Program-made: the position numbers and the translations under genes | The notes under the pieces: generated by a model | Seen by the model: the letters and a program-made list of their open reading frames with translations, nothing else | The model's database searches: none | What the model was told of the DNA's origin: nothing | In this document: one piece after another, positions 55,554 through 64,000 of the stretch | How positions within the stretch are numbered: position 1 is the first letter of the stretch | Layout: each line of letters begins with the position of its first letter | Assembly: GCF_004087835.1 (NCBI RefSeq) | Contig: NZ_CP035119.1 | Span: forward strand, 1,426,001-1,490,000 | From: Halorussus pelagicus | GTDB taxonomy: Archaea; Halobacteriota; Halobacteria; Halobacteriales; Haladaptataceae | Direction: 5' to 3' | DNA: 64,000 bases

Positions 55554-56312
55554 TCAGACCGGTTCGGCGAACCCGAACCGGGGTTTGACCTCCGTGACCT
55601 CGATTTCGACAGTCTCACCCTCGCTGGTGCCGGAGACGAACAGCGTGTACTCCTCGACTTTGGCCACGCCGTCGCCCTCCGACCCTTCATCGACGATTTC
55701 GACCTCCATCACGTCGCCCTCCTCGACGGGTGCGGTCATCCGACCTTTCGCAACGAGGTAGACCTCCGAGGAGGAGTCTCGGGAGGCGTCGGGCCGGAGG
55801 ACGCGGACATACTGGAACTCCTCGTCCATCTCGTCGCGCAAGTCGTCCAAGTCTTGGCCCTCGAAGACCTTCACCGCGAAGTCGCCGCCGGTGTCCAACA
55901 CGTCGAGCGCGGTCTCGAACGCTTGGCGAGCGAGGTGGACTGACCGGGCGTGGTCTACGCTGTACTCGCCGGTCATGTTCGGTGCCATGTCGGAGACGAC
56001 CACGTCCACGTCGTCGCCCGCGATGTCCCGGACTTCCTCCTTCGTGGACTCCTCGGTCATGTCCCCGCGAACGGTCTCGACGCCGTCTACGTCCTTGACT
56101 CGCTGGAGGTCCACGCCGATTACGGTGCCCGTCTCGCCGACCTCCTCGGCAGCGACCTGTAGCCATCCGCCGGGCGCGGCCCCGAGGTCCACGACGGTCT
56201 TGCCCTCGTGGAGCAGGTTCTCCTCGCGGTCGAGTTGTTTCAGTTTGTAGGCCGCTCGGGAGCGGTAGCCCTCCTGCTTGGACTTGTTGTAGTAGTGGTC
56301 TTTGTGGCTCAT
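55554..56312 (-). CDS. rlmE: 23S rRNA (uridine-2'-O) methyltransferase with TRAM domain
   Basis: 252 residues. FtsJ/RrmJ fold: SAM-binding VVDLGAAPGGWLQVA, the K-D-K-E catalytic set with Lys in AAYKLKQL, Asp in VVSDMAPNMTG, Lys in FAVKVFEGQDL, Glu in SSSEVYLVAKG. A C-terminal TRAM domain (about 190-250, VEEGDVMEVEIVD) adds an RNA-binding module, normal for archaeal forms. Modifies ribosomal RNA in the cytoplasm. Confidence 0.93.
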   Translation of the reverse strand: MSHKDHYYNKSKQEGYRSRAAYKLKQLDREENLLHEGKTVVDLGAAPGGWLQVAAEEVGETGTVIGVDLQRVKDVDGVETVRGDMTEESTKEEVRDIAGDDVDVVVSDMAPNMTGEYSVDHARSVHLARQAFETALDVLDTGGDFAVKVFEGQDLDDLRDEMDEEFQYVRVLRPDASRDSSSEVYLVAKGRMTAPVEEGDVMEVEIVDEGSEGDGVAKVEEYTLFVSGTSEGETVEIEVTEVKPRFGFAEPV

Positions 56313-56406
56313 TCGATTACCGGTAGATAGTCGGGCGAGGGGGTTATGCGCTTCGTTTGTCGGGATTCGCTCGGCGGCTCGGTTCCACGGCCGAAGCGAC
56401 GAACTT

Positions 56407-57051
56407 ATGAGTCGAAATAGACTATTTTACTTCAAAGTGCCCAGAAATGGTGTCGCCCTCGCCGCACGACGACTGGTCGAGTTCGAGAGCATCCAGTCGA
56501 AACTCCACGAGGCACGCCGCGACGCGATAACCGACTTCGAGACGTCTATTCGCGCCTATCGACAGACGTACTCGGGCCAACACGAACTCCGCCGCGATTT
56601 GAACGAGTGCGAGTGGGCGACGTATCGGTACGCGAGTCTCCTGCACATGCTGGACGAACTCGTCCAGCGAACGACCGACGAGTTCGGTATTAGGCTGCGA
56701 AACTGCGACCCCGTTCGTCACGAGGTGCCGAAACTAATCGGGATTCGGCACTGTATCCATCATCGAGGACTCGTGGGCGTGAACATCGTCGAAACAGAAC
56801 TATCCACGAAACCCGCTGTCTGCATGTATCTCGAAAGTTTGCGAAAACACGGCAATTGGGGCGGTAACCAGCCGGGTTTCCAGACGTTTTTCCACGGGTC
56901 GAAGCGGGACGTACTCGCCCTTCGACCGGTAATCGAAAACAGCGAGTCTAAGTGTGACACGATAGTTACCGAGTTAATCGAACGATTAGAGGAGAAGTAC
57001 GGGGAAAACGAACTGCGGAAGAGAACGGCTAACGTCGAACTTTATCTCTAA
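56407..57051 (+). CDS. Second HEPN-like protein, orphan
   Basis: 214 residues from ATG 56407. Helical, with VEFESIQSKLHEARRDAITDF early on and the signature LIGIRHCIHHRGLVGV, an R-x4-H pattern like that at 43925. Other clues are ELVQRTTDEFGIRL and an acidic C-terminal helix. No adjacent nucleotidyltransferase or helicase. Its last codons overlap a convergent 48-residue ORF by four bases. HEPN membership is inferred from one motif and overall helical layout. Confidence 0.55.
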   Translation: MSRNRLFYFKVPRNGVALAARRLVEFESIQSKLHEARRDAITDFETSIRAYRQTYSGQHELRRDLNECEWATYRYASLLHMLDELVQRTTDEFGIRLRNCDPVRHEVPKLIGIRHCIHHRGLVGVNIVETELSTKPAVCMYLESLRKHGNWGGNQPGFQTFFHGSKRDVLALRPVIENSESKCDTIVTELIERLEEKYGENELRKRTANVELYL

Positions 57052-57194
57052 CTCGACGGGTCAGGCATCTCGATACCGTCACAGTCACTCACTCGCTCGT
57101 CATAAAGCGCGAGCTTGAGAGTCCCGTGTTCGTCCGGATTGAGCACTTCCGGCAAATCGGCGTTCGACTCGACGTTCTGCTCCGTGGAAGTCAT
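57048..57194 (-). CDS. Short acidic ORF convergent with the HEPN-like gene
   Basis: 48 residues from ATG 57194: [20 protein letters not shown], then [20 protein letters not shown]. Proper start and stop with haloarchaeal composition, overlapping the end of the preceding gene by four bases. No family recognised. Confidence 0.45.
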   Translation of the reverse strand: MTSTEQNVESNADLPEVLNPDEHGTLKLALYDERVSDCDGIEMPDPSS

Positions 57195-57318
57195 TTTCGA
57201 CTATTCGTACGTTCACCCGACTGAAAAAGCTACCGGCCAGCGAGCAGTCGAGAGCCGTCGGACGGATTTTCGGTCGCCGTTTCGTCACGCTCTCACGCGC
57301 ACGCGCCCGAACGGGTGA

Positions 57319-57327
57319 CTTTTTATG
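57319..57327 (+). promoter_or_regulatory. TATA-like element of pcn
   Basis: CTTTTTATG lies about 30 bp before ATG 57353, fitting a leaderless or short-leader transcript for the sliding clamp. Confidence 0.45.
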
Positions 57328-57352
57328 CCGGGGGTTCGTACCTTTTGCCAAG

Positions 57353-58096
57353 ATGTTTAAGGCTATCGTGAGCGCCGACACGCTCAAGAATACTATCGAT
57401 TCCGTGGGCGTGCTGGTGGACGAGTGCAAAATCCACCTCGAAGAGGACGGTCTCGCTATTCGTGCAGTAGACCCCGCCAACGTGGGGATGGTGGACCTCG
57501 AACTCGACGCGGCGGCTTTCGAATCCTACGAGGCCGACGGCGGTATCATCGGCGTGAATCTCGACCGACTCGAAGACATCGCTGGCATGGCCAGCGGCGA
57601 CCAGCCGGTTCACCTCGAACTCGACGAAGAGACCCGCAAGCTTCACATCCAGATCGACGGGCTGGAGTACACGCTCGCGCTCATCGACCCCGACTCCATC
57701 CGGCAGGAACCCGATATTCCGGACCTCGACCTCTCGGCGGAAATCGTCGTCGAGGGCAAGGACATCGACCGCTCGGTTACGGCCGCCGACATGGTCAGCG
57801 ACCACATCTCGCTGGCGGTTGACCCCGACGAGGAGACGTTCGTCGTGGAGGCCGAGGGCGACACCGACGACGTGCGCCTCGAACTCGACCGCGACGACCT
57901 CGTGGACCTGCAGGCCGGGGACGCCCGCTCGCTGTTCAGCCTCGACTATCTCAAGGACATGAACAAGGCCATCCCGAGCGACGCCGAGGTCACGGTCGAA
58001 CTCGGCGAGGAGTTCCCCGTCAAGCTTCACTTCGACATCGCGGAGGGACAGGGCAACGTCACCTTCATGCTCGCGCCGCGGATTCAGAGCGACTAA
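57353..58096 (+). CDS. pcn: DNA polymerase sliding clamp PCNA
   Basis: 247 residues. Homotrimeric clamp holding polymerases and ligases on DNA. Conserved segments are the N-terminal [37 protein letters not shown], the LARLI-like [16 protein letters not shown], and the C-terminal MLAPRIQSD end with the usual PIP-binding pocket strand. Acidic surface is extreme even for a clamp, as expected at high salt. RFC small subunit is at 29337. Confidence 0.95.
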   Translation: MFKAIVSADTLKNTIDSVGVLVDECKIHLEEDGLAIRAVDPANVGMVDLELDAAAFESYEADGGIIGVNLDRLEDIAGMASGDQPVHLELDEETRKLHIQIDGLEYTLALIDPDSIRQEPDIPDLDLSAEIVVEGKDIDRSVTAADMVSDHISLAVDPDEETFVVEAEGDTDDVRLELDRDDLVDLQAGDARSLFSLDYLKDMNKAIPSDAEVTVELGEEFPVKLHFDIAEGQGNVTFMLAPRIQSD

Positions 58097-58224
58097 CGCC
58101 GCCGTTCCGCTGACTTCGTTTTCTCTTTCGACTCTCGAAACTGACGGTGAGAAGCGACGGCGACGAAATTGGAAGTAATCGAAAATATTGATGACGACGA
58201 CCCGATTCGCAACGAGTCGGAGCG

Positions 58225-58815
58225 CTACAGACTCCGGTCGATGACTGCCTTCGCGGCCTCGGCCTTCTCCTTCCAGCCGTAGCTCGACTCGTAGACGTGG
58301 CGCTTCTTGTTCACGAGTTCTTGGGGCGAGGCCTCTTCGAACCCGCCGCGGGTCCACGTCCCCGTCTCGCGGAGCCAATCGACGACGCGCTCGCGGGTCT
58401 CGTTCCACGAGAGACCGACCATCTCGTACCACGCTATCATGGCGAAGACGGCGTTGTCGTGGGCACCCGGTACCGACCCCTTCCGGGCGACGGTCTTGAT
58501 GGGTTCGACGTTCGGGTCGGTGACGTGTTCCTTGTACTCGGCGGCGGTCAGCAGTTCGAGGTGGCCGTCCTCGGTCTCCATGACGCGCTGTTCGTGGACC
58601 AGTCGGTCCAGCGCGGCCTTGTGGAGGTTGCTCCACCGGCCGTGAATCGCCTCGTGAAGCGTCTCCTCGGGGAGTGCGTTGGCTGAGAGGACCGCCACGA
58701 GGTCGGTGTAGGCCTTCTCGATGTCGGACCACGACGCGCCCTCGAACTCGCAGTCGGGACCGTGGAGGTTGCTCGTCGTCCGGCAGTCGGGGCAGGGGTA
58801 GTCGAACCGCGGCAC
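58225..58815 (-). CDS. Haloarchaeal conserved protein with N-terminal zinc site
   Basis: 196 residues from GTG 58815 (MPRFDYPCPDC). The N-terminus has CPDC and a later Cys in LHGPDCEFEG, a likely zinc site. Further on are helical segments with TAAEYKEHVTDPNVEPIKTV, NAVFAMIAWYEMVGLSW and YGWKEKAEAAKAVID. This looks like a conserved haloarchaeal family placed near pcn, possibly linked to DNA replication, but no function is known to me. A longer upstream frame overlaps the aldo/keto reductase gene. Confidence 0.75.
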   Translation of the reverse strand: MPRFDYPCPDCRTTSNLHGPDCEFEGASWSDIEKAYTDLVAVLSANALPEETLHEAIHGRWSNLHKAALDRLVHEQRVMETEDGHLELLTAAEYKEHVTDPNVEPIKTVARKGSVPGAHDNAVFAMIAWYEMVGLSWNETRERVVDWLRETGTWTRGGFEEASPQELVNKKRHVYESSYGWKEKAEAAKAVIDRSL

Positions 58816-58871
58816 GACTCGGAGTGAATCGTTCCGAGTACAAAACGCGTCTGATTCGTCGGGAGCAGGAG

Positions 58872-59663
58872 TCAGTTCCACGCCGCGTCGTCGGGGTCTA
58901 TCAGTCGCTCGCGCTCCTCGATGGCGTCGATTCGTGCCACTTCCTCCGCGGAGAGAGTCGGAGTCTCGAAGTTGGCCCGGAGGTGGTCCTCGCCGGTGGC
59001 TTTCGGAATCGGGACCACGCCGTCGCGCTGGCGGAGCCACGCAAGACTGACAGCTTCCGGCGTGGTGTCGCGGTCATCGGCGATGTCGGCCAGCGCGTCC
59101 ATGTCGCCCGCCTCGCCCTGCATCAGCGGCGAGTACGCGACGACGGTGATGTCGCGCTCCCGGCAAAACGAAAGCAGGTCGTCTTGGGGAAGTAGCGGGT
59201 GCATCTCGACCTGATTGGCGACGACGGGGGCGTCCAGAATCTCTCGGGCTTCCGCCAGCAGGTCGGTCGTGAAGTTGCTGACCGCGACGTTCTCGGCTCT
59301 CCCCTCGTCGTACAACTCGTCGAACACTGGTAGGGTCGCTTCGGCGTCGTAGGCCTTCATCGGCCAGTGGACGTACAGCAGGTCCACGGTGTCCACGCCG
59401 AGGCGGTCGAGACTCGCTTCGGTCGTCTCGCGCACGTCCTCGGGCGCGAGGTTCGAGGGGAGGACCTTCGTGACGAGGAACACGTCCTCGCGGGGGACCT
59501 CGCTGGCGGCGACGCCGTCGCCGACCGCGGCCTCGTTGTCGTACATCTGGGCGGTGTCGAGGTGTCGGTAGCCGATTTCGAGCGCCGTCCGAACCGTCTC
59601 GGCGCACTGCTCGGCGTTGTCGTTGCCGGAGGTGCCAAGACCCGGACTCGGAATGGTCGTCAT
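58872..59663 (-). CDS. Aldo/keto reductase
   Basis: 263 residues. TIM-barrel NADPH oxidoreductase with catalytic set Asp and Tyr in HLDTAQMYDNEAAVG, Lys in LVTKVLPSN and His in LYVHWPM. The cofactor-binding end is VVPIPKATGEDHLRANF. It reduces small aldehydes or ketones; substrate unknown. The MFS gene lies 57 bp upstream on the same strand, so the two may be co-transcribed. Confidence 0.93.
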   Translation of the reverse strand: MTTIPSPGLGTSGNDNAEQCAETVRTALEIGYRHLDTAQMYDNEAAVGDGVAASEVPREDVFLVTKVLPSNLAPEDVRETTEASLDRLGVDTVDLLYVHWPMKAYDAEATLPVFDELYDEGRAENVAVSNFTTDLLAEAREILDAPVVANQVEMHPLLPQDDLLSFCRERDITVVAYSPLMQGEAGDMDALADIADDRDTTPEAVSLAWLRQRDGVVPIPKATGEDHLRANFETPTLSAEEVARIDAIEERERLIDPDDAAWN

Positions 59664-59720
59664 GGTCGTCCCGTCTCCGGCCGCGCGGAAAAATGTACGC
59701 GCGTCGGCAACCGCCTCGAT

Positions 59721-60953
59721 TCACCCGTCGCGCGCTCTCTCGACTGGCGAGGCGAGCGCCCGGACGACTGCGATTCCGGCGAGGAAGACGCCGCCGAGGA
59801 CGCCGACCGCGACCAGCGCGGAGGCGGTGTCGGCGACCGCACCGCCGAGGAGATACAGCGGGAGTTTGACCAGCGCGTAGGCCATCGACGCCGCGCTCAG
59901 GACCGTCGCGCGCCCGACGGACTCCACCTCGTCGTTGACGTGGTGGGTGACGATGGGGTGGAGGAGCGAGCGCGACCCTTTCAGGATGAAGAACGTCGGG
60001 AGCGCGAGCAGCGGCCACAACAGGGGCGCGACTAGCGCGACGCCGAGGACCAGCGGCACCGCGAGAACCGCCCCGTCCACGCCGAGGCGGTCCTGCACCG
60101 CCCCGGCGTAGTAGCTCGTCACCGCCGAGACGCCCGCGAAAGCCGCGTACAGCAGTCCCATCGAGGCGACTGGAACGCCGAGCGTGTCGGTGCTAATCGG
60201 CTGGACGTAGGTGTCGGCCGCCGCGACGACGCCGAAGAAGAGCGCGGCGTACGCGACGAACCACCGGAGCGACGGGCGCGTCAACTGCTCGCGGAGGACC
60301 GGGAGCGCGTCGAGAACGGCGAACGTCTCGCGGTCGCCTCGTCGCTCGCTGGCAAACTGGCGGTTCTTCGGGAGTGTGAGCAGTACCACCACGCCTGCGC
60401 CGTTAAGAATCCCCGAGGCGACGAAGGGGAGCGTCGGGCGAACGCTGTAGAGGACGCCGCCCGCGAGCATGGTGACGACGGTGACGGCCTGCCGGACCGA
60501 CTGCCCCCGGCCGCGGACGTGGGCGAAGCGGTCGGCGTCGCGCTCGGCGTCCAGCGCGTCGTAGAGCCACGCGTCGTCGGTCCCCGACCGAAAGACAGTC
60601 GAGAGCGTCCAGAGGACGTAGAGGGCCGCGAGACCGGCGTACGACCGGACGACCGCGAACCCGAGAATCGAGAGGGTCATGAACGCCGAACTCAGCAGGA
60701 GACTGGCCCGCCTGCCGAGTCGGTCGCCGACGTAGCCCGTCGGTATCTCCCCGACAACGGTCAGCACGGCGTACAGCACGCTCAGCGACGCGATAGCGGT
60801 GTAGTCGAGACCCCGGTCAAGCAGGAACAGGGTGAAGATTGGCGAGAAGAACCCGAACGAGACCGTCGCCTGATAGCAGTAATACTTCAGAACTGGCGAG
60901 GACGGGAGTCGGTCGGACGCGAGCGACGAGGGCCAGCGAGCGCGGTCGGTCAC
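59721..60953 (-). CDS. MFS transporter
   Basis: 410 residues with about twelve membrane segments. The loop-2/3 motif is present as VGEIPTGYVGDRLGRRASLLLS, a classical MFS pattern. The second half repeats it weakly. It probably exports a small molecule using the proton or sodium gradient. Substrate unknown. First of two genes in one direction with the aldo/keto reductase. Confidence 0.9.
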   Translation of the reverse strand: MTDRARWPSSLASDRLPSSPVLKYYCYQATVSFGFFSPIFTLFLLDRGLDYTAIASLSVLYAVLTVVGEIPTGYVGDRLGRRASLLLSSAFMTLSILGFAVVRSYAGLAALYVLWTLSTVFRSGTDDAWLYDALDAERDADRFAHVRGRGQSVRQAVTVVTMLAGGVLYSVRPTLPFVASGILNGAGVVVLLTLPKNRQFASERRGDRETFAVLDALPVLREQLTRPSLRWFVAYAALFFGVVAAADTYVQPISTDTLGVPVASMGLLYAAFAGVSAVTSYYAGAVQDRLGVDGAVLAVPLVLGVALVAPLLWPLLALPTFFILKGSRSLLHPIVTHHVNDEVESVGRATVLSAASMAYALVKLPLYLLGGAVADTASALVAVGVLGGVFLAGIAVVRALASPVERARDG

Positions 60954-61059
60954 GGAACGGTCGAACGTCGTTCCCGATTCGATAAAAACGCTCGCTGAAG
61001 AGAGTTAATGTAGGAGAAGGGACAAAAGAGCGAAACGGCACGAGCGCGAACCCTCGGAT

Positions 61060-61284
61060 ATGGCCGGTGACGACCCGCCGTGGCGACTACTCGGAATCGG
61101 CGGACTGGCGAGTCTCTGTTGTGTCGGCACCTCGGCGGTCGGCGGGGCCGCGCTAGCGAGCGGTGCGGTCGCTGGCGGCGTCGGTGCGAACGTCGCGCAG
61201 GTGCTGGTGACGGTGCTGACCGTCGGGATTCTCGGCGTGGCGTGGATGCGATTCGGCCCGGACCCGAAATGCGAACGCGAGTAA
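61060..61284 (+). CDS. Small membrane protein with a Cys-Cys pair
   Basis: 74 residues. Two hydrophobic segments. The first carries SLCCVGTSAVGGAAL, resembling the vicinal cysteines of small mercury/metal transport helpers; the second is VLVTVLTVGILGVAWM. One cysteine near the C-terminus (KCERE). A metal-related role is only a suggestion. Confidence 0.6.
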   Translation: MAGDDPPWRLLGIGGLASLCCVGTSAVGGAALASGAVAGGVGANVAQVLVTVLTVGILGVAWMRFGPDPKCERE

Positions 61285-61428
61285 TCGCCGTTCTCTGCAC
61301 TCGGTCAGTGACCCCGGATAGTATTTAAAATCTTGCCTCTCTACAGCACGACCTGTTCGTACGAACCCGCTCCGTACGGGGGTTTTAGCCCGGCCTAAAC
61401 CCGATACGCTTCCGTGGAGGGGGTTGTT

Positions 61429-61436
61429 TTAAGTAC
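61429..61436 (+). promoter_or_regulatory. TATA-like element of the ferredoxin gene
   Basis: TTTTAAGT lies about 35-40 bp before ATG 61470. Confidence 0.4.
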
Positions 61437-61463
61437 CTGCTCGCCCTGTGTGCGAACAGGTGA

Positions 61464-61790
<327 letters not shown>

Positions 61791-61830
61791 TTCGGAACTC
61801 GATTTTTCGATGCCCACGACGGGAGAGTCG

Positions 61831-61995
61831 CTACTCTGCTCGGTCTACGTCTAACTCTTTGCGGAGGGAGGCCAACGCGTCGGTGTCCGCGAGATACTCG
61901 AACTGCTCGCGGAAGTGCGTGTCGCAGAGACCGACTCGGACGCCGTTCAACTCGGGCGCGAACGCCGCGTCCCGGTCGCAGTAGTGACACCGCAT
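61831..61995 (-). CDS. Small zinc-binding protein (DUF6757-like)
   Basis: 54 residues from ATG 61995: MRCHYCDRDAAFAPELNGVR, then VGLCDTHFREQFEYL. The C-x2-C plus C-x2-H set would bind one zinc, and the remainder is a charged helix ending DRAE. The pattern is one I recall from a haloarchaeal family (DUF6757). Missed by length filters. Confidence 0.8.
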   Translation of the reverse strand: MRCHYCDRDAAFAPELNGVRVGLCDTHFREQFEYLADTDALASLRKELDVDRAE

Positions 61996-62020
61996 ATCAC
62001 CAGTTAGTCCGCGCCGGAAG

Positions 62021-62830
62021 TTAACCTCTGCGCTCGGGGGATAGATTCACCGACGACCGGAAGTGGCGATATTCGGGCTTCGAGAGACCCGCCTCGCCGA
62101 GTTCGTGACCGTGGGCGTCGGTCCCACCGGTGGGAATCAGGTCGTGTTCGGCGATGGCGCGCTCGACCGGCCGCGGGTCTACCTCCTCGTCGTAGGGGTA
62201 GTATCGCTCGACGGCGTCGAGGTCGGCGGTCAGTTCGAGCGCCGCTTCGGGGTCGTCGTAGCGGTACGGGTGCGCGAGACCGACCAGTCCGCAGGCCGCC
62301 GAGAGCAGTTCGACGCCGCGCTCGAACGAGGTCACGTCGCGCGCGACGAAGCAGGGTCCGTCGTTGCCGATGAGGTCGTCGAACACGGCGCTCATCTCGT
62401 CGTACCCGCTTTCGGGGTGGTCCACGACGGCGCGGGCGACGTGGGGTCGCCCGAGTCCTTCGCGCGGTTCGAGACCGAGTTCGATGCCAAGGTGGTCCTC
62501 GACGTTCTGGATAATCTTCCGGCCGCGCTCCTTTCGGTCGGTCTGGATGCGGTCGAGTTCGGCCGTGAGTTCGTCGGTCGGGGAGACGCCGTAGCCCAAC
62601 AGGTCCACGCGCTCGCCCGATTCGGGTTCGACGCGCAGTTCGACGCCGTGGACCACCGTCACGCCCTCGAAGGCCGTGACCGGCGTCGGCAGTTCGGGAT
62701 GCAGGCGGTCGTGGTCGGTGACGGCCACGACGGAGACGCCCGCCTCGCGGGCGGCCTCGGGCACCTCCGACAGGCGCATCTCGCCGTCGGAGTTGGTCGT
62801 GTGGACGTGTAGGTCCGCGAAGACGCTCAT
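62021..62830 (-). CDS. PHP-domain phosphoesterase
   Basis: 269 residues from ATG 62830 (MSVFADLHVHT). Metal ligands of the PHP fold: DLHVHTTNSDG, VTDHDRL, HGVELRVEP, later LAHPYRYDD and the final TGGTDAHGHE. These build a trinuclear metal site that hydrolyses phosphate esters, such as 3',5'-nucleotide diphosphates or histidinol phosphate. Substrate unknown. Upstream in-frame leader is not homologous. Confidence 0.9.
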   Translation of the reverse strand: MSVFADLHVHTTNSDGEMRLSEVPEAAREAGVSVVAVTDHDRLHPELPTPVTAFEGVTVVHGVELRVEPESGERVDLLGYGVSPTDELTAELDRIQTDRKERGRKIIQNVEDHLGIELGLEPREGLGRPHVARAVVDHPESGYDEMSAVFDDLIGNDGPCFVARDVTSFERGVELLSAACGLVGLAHPYRYDDPEAALELTADLDAVERYYPYDEEVDPRPVERAIAEHDLIPTGGTDAHGHELGEAGLSKPEYRHFRSSVNLSPERRG

Positions 62831-62979
62831 ACCCGCAGAAGGGGTGGCCACCCCGAAAACGCTTCGCTCCGCTCTCACAGTTCGTCTCTGTGGCATCTAT
62901 TCTCAACCTTATATTCCTTAAATTCCTCAATGTCCTACCGCAGGAAGGTTTATCATTATCTTTGATGTAGGTGTGATCG

Positions 62980-63264
62980 ATGACACTGCAACAGGCGACC
63001 GAACTGCTCCGCGACCACGAGTACCCCGCGACGACCGACCAACTCACCGACTCCTACGGCGACTTCGAACTCGATCTCCCGAACGGGAGCGAGACGCTGG
63101 GCGACGTGTTCGGCCGCGTCGAGTCCGAAACGTTCGGCACCCCAGGCGAGGCCGAGGAGACCCTCTACTCGGCGGTCAGCGGCAAGGCAATCGGTCGGAA
63201 GGGGTACAGCGACCGTGACCCGACGACGCTCGGGACGACGGGTCCGGCCCAAGTTTCGTTCTAA
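62980..63264 (+). CDS. DUF5789-family protein
   Basis: 94 residues: LRDHEYPATTDQLTDSYGDF, then LDLPNGSETLGDVFGRV, ending in GRKGYSDRDPTTLG. This arrangement matches the haloarchaeal DUF5789 family (DUF2795-like helical fold). Function not known. AT-rich promoter DNA precedes it. Confidence 0.85.
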   Translation: MTLQQATELLRDHEYPATTDQLTDSYGDFELDLPNGSETLGDVFGRVESETFGTPGEAEETLYSAVSGKAIGRKGYSDRDPTTLGTTGPAQVSF

Positions 63265-63287
63265 ACAACCTTTTGCTGCACTCGGTC

Positions 63288-63312
63288 GCGTCTGAGCCGC
63301 AGGCTCAGACGC
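63288..63312. terminator. Strong hairpin after the DUF5789 gene
   Basis: GCGTCTGAGCC and GGCTCAGACGC form a perfect 11-bp stem with loop GCA, 24 bases after the stop codon. A T-rich tract (CCTTTTGC) lies before the stem, not after, so terminator use is a guess. Confidence 0.5.
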
Positions 63313-63501
63313 TCCCTCGCTGGCAAAACGTTGATGAAAAACACGGCGTCACCCCCTCAGCCGCGCCTCGCTTCGCTCGGCGAGGCTTCGAGGCTTTCCT
63401 TGGTCCGCTCGCTCACGTTCGTTCGCTCGCGGTAGAATTGCTGGTCGATTTCCGCACAGCGACCGCACGGCGACCGAGTCCACCCCGTAATTTCCGATTT
63501 C

Positions 63502-64000
63502 CTACACCCACTTCACGGCACCGCCGAGGTCCAGCGGGACCGACCCCTTGCTGTAGGCCTCGACCTTGCCGGAGGGTCGCGCCCGGAAGACCACCGCGGG
63601 GCGATGGCGCACCGCGGGTTGCTCGCCGCGGACCGCGTTCCACTCGTCGTCGCGGAACCCCGAGCAGTCCACGAACAGCACCGCGCCGCCGCCGTGCTTT
63701 TCGAGTTGGCCCGAGGTCTTCGTCTCGGCCGTCTCGCGCACCGCGGCAATCGGCGTGTCGGCGTGGCGGCGCGTCGGCGGTCGTGGTCGCGTCACTTCGA
63801 CCAATGGCGATTCGTGACCGTTACCGGGCGACTCCGCCCGGAAGTCCAACGAGTGGCCTGTCGTCACCTCGATTTCGGGCGTCACGTCGTACCCGGCGTC
63901 GGTCAGCACCTTCGCCGCGGTAAACTCGCTCATCGCGGAGGCCATCCGCACCGGGTCTACCTGCGGACTGGTGCCGAGTTTCGACGCCATCTCGTAGCGA
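63502..64000 (-). CDS. C-terminal part of a DUF5784-like haloarchaeal protein (partial)
   Basis: About 166 residues are visible. The frame is open past the first internal ATG at 63990 (RYE precedes MASKLGTSP), so the gene likely continues beyond the window. Contains MSEFTAAKVLTDAGYDVTPEIE, then HSLDFRA and VLFVDCSGF, ending ALGGAVKWV-like LDLGGAVKWV. It has the look of a restriction-endonuclease-like fold (GHSLDFRAE) but this is not firm. I recall a similar family as DUF5784. Confidence 0.6.
   Translation of the reverse strand, partial: RYEMASKLGTSPQVDPVRMASAMSEFTAAKVLTDAGYDVTPEIEVTTGHSLDFRAESPGNGHESPLVEVTRPRPPTRRHADTPIAAVRETAETKTSGQLEKHGGGAVLFVDCSGFRDDEWNAVRGEQPAVRHRPAVVFRARPSGKVEAYSKGSVPLDLGGAVKWV

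Noticed and set aside
57323-58843. A 506-codon frame antisense to PCNA
   Set aside because: PCNA is unmistakable on the other strand; this frame is a GC artefact.

Overview
The window is a contiguous piece of a haloarchaeal (class Halobacteria) main chromosome. The evidence is high GC, strongly acidic predicted proteins (D/E-rich tails, few lysines), TATA-box promoters close to start codons (leaderless style), and a haloarchaeal gene set: twin TatC genes, PCNA, RFC small subunit, Orc1/Cdc6, two-domain tRNA splicing endonuclease, DUF1931 histone-fold protein and a zinc/7Fe ferredoxin. Genus cannot be fixed from sequence alone. No rRNA, tRNA, CRISPR array or transposase was seen.

Layout. 1-5.7 kb: end of a membrane protein, a small membrane protein, trpS, endA with a NucS-like zinc-ribbon protein, and a Tat-exported spondin-domain protein. 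5.7-12.3 kb: HAD phosphatase, an AT-rich patch with a membrane protein, a Ski2-like helicase, MATE exporter, class II aldolase, DUF378 protein. 12.5-23 kb: lipoate/2-oxoacid dehydrogenase region (lipA, E1alpha, E1beta, E2 and, about 4.2 kb away, E3); the insert carries a DMT exporter with a divergent Lrp-type regulator, threonine deaminase, an orphan UPF0175 gene and a low-GC membrane protein. 23-24.5 kb: decayed, lower-GC stretch with a frameshifted livF remnant and a LolA-like protein without signal peptide. 24.5-29 kb: zinc-ribbon protein, prephenate dehydratase, Hsp20, one-cysteine peroxiredoxin, OsmC. 29-33 kb: rfcA, a bactofilin-like membrane protein, and a ubiquitin-like SAMP2 domain fused in frame to a peroxiredoxin-like domain, overlapping a GNAT gene. 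33-38 kb: a lower-GC four-helix membrane protein resembling Pycsar/SLATT effectors, a 35-residue protein, phosphohexomutase, FMN reductase, SDR, GIY-YIG protein and a small zinc-finger protein. 38-44 kb: larB, histone-fold protein, rpiA, a 26-bp tandem repeat, an ABC exporter pair and a secreted protein. 44-50 kb: a HEPN-like protein with a small upstream ORF, orc1/cdc6 with an ORB-like element, a MutS-like ATPase, a winged-helix regulator and larE. 50-57 kb: divergent tatC genes, an RHH regulator with a queuosine-precursor-type transporter, a lipoprotein, rlmE, a second HEPN-like protein. 57-64 kb: pcn, a haloarchaeal zinc-site protein, aldo/keto reductase, MFS transporter, ferredoxin, several small haloarchaeal proteins and a PHP phosphoesterase.

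Functional themes: replication/repair (rfcA, pcn, cdc6, MutS-like, helicase), RNA processing (endA, rlmE, trpS), oxo-acid dehydrogenase plus lipoate synthesis, Tat export with at least one clear Tat substrate, and redox proteins. The strongest candidate for something undescribed is the SAMP2-peroxiredoxin fusion at 31750-32484. Next in interest are two orphan proteins sharing an R-H-x-x-x-H HEPN-type signature, each beside a short acidic ORF, and the orphan Pycsar-effector-like membrane protein. Several genes under 60 codons (zinc fingers, histone-fold, RHH and micro-ORFs) were found by translating intergenic DNA by eye.
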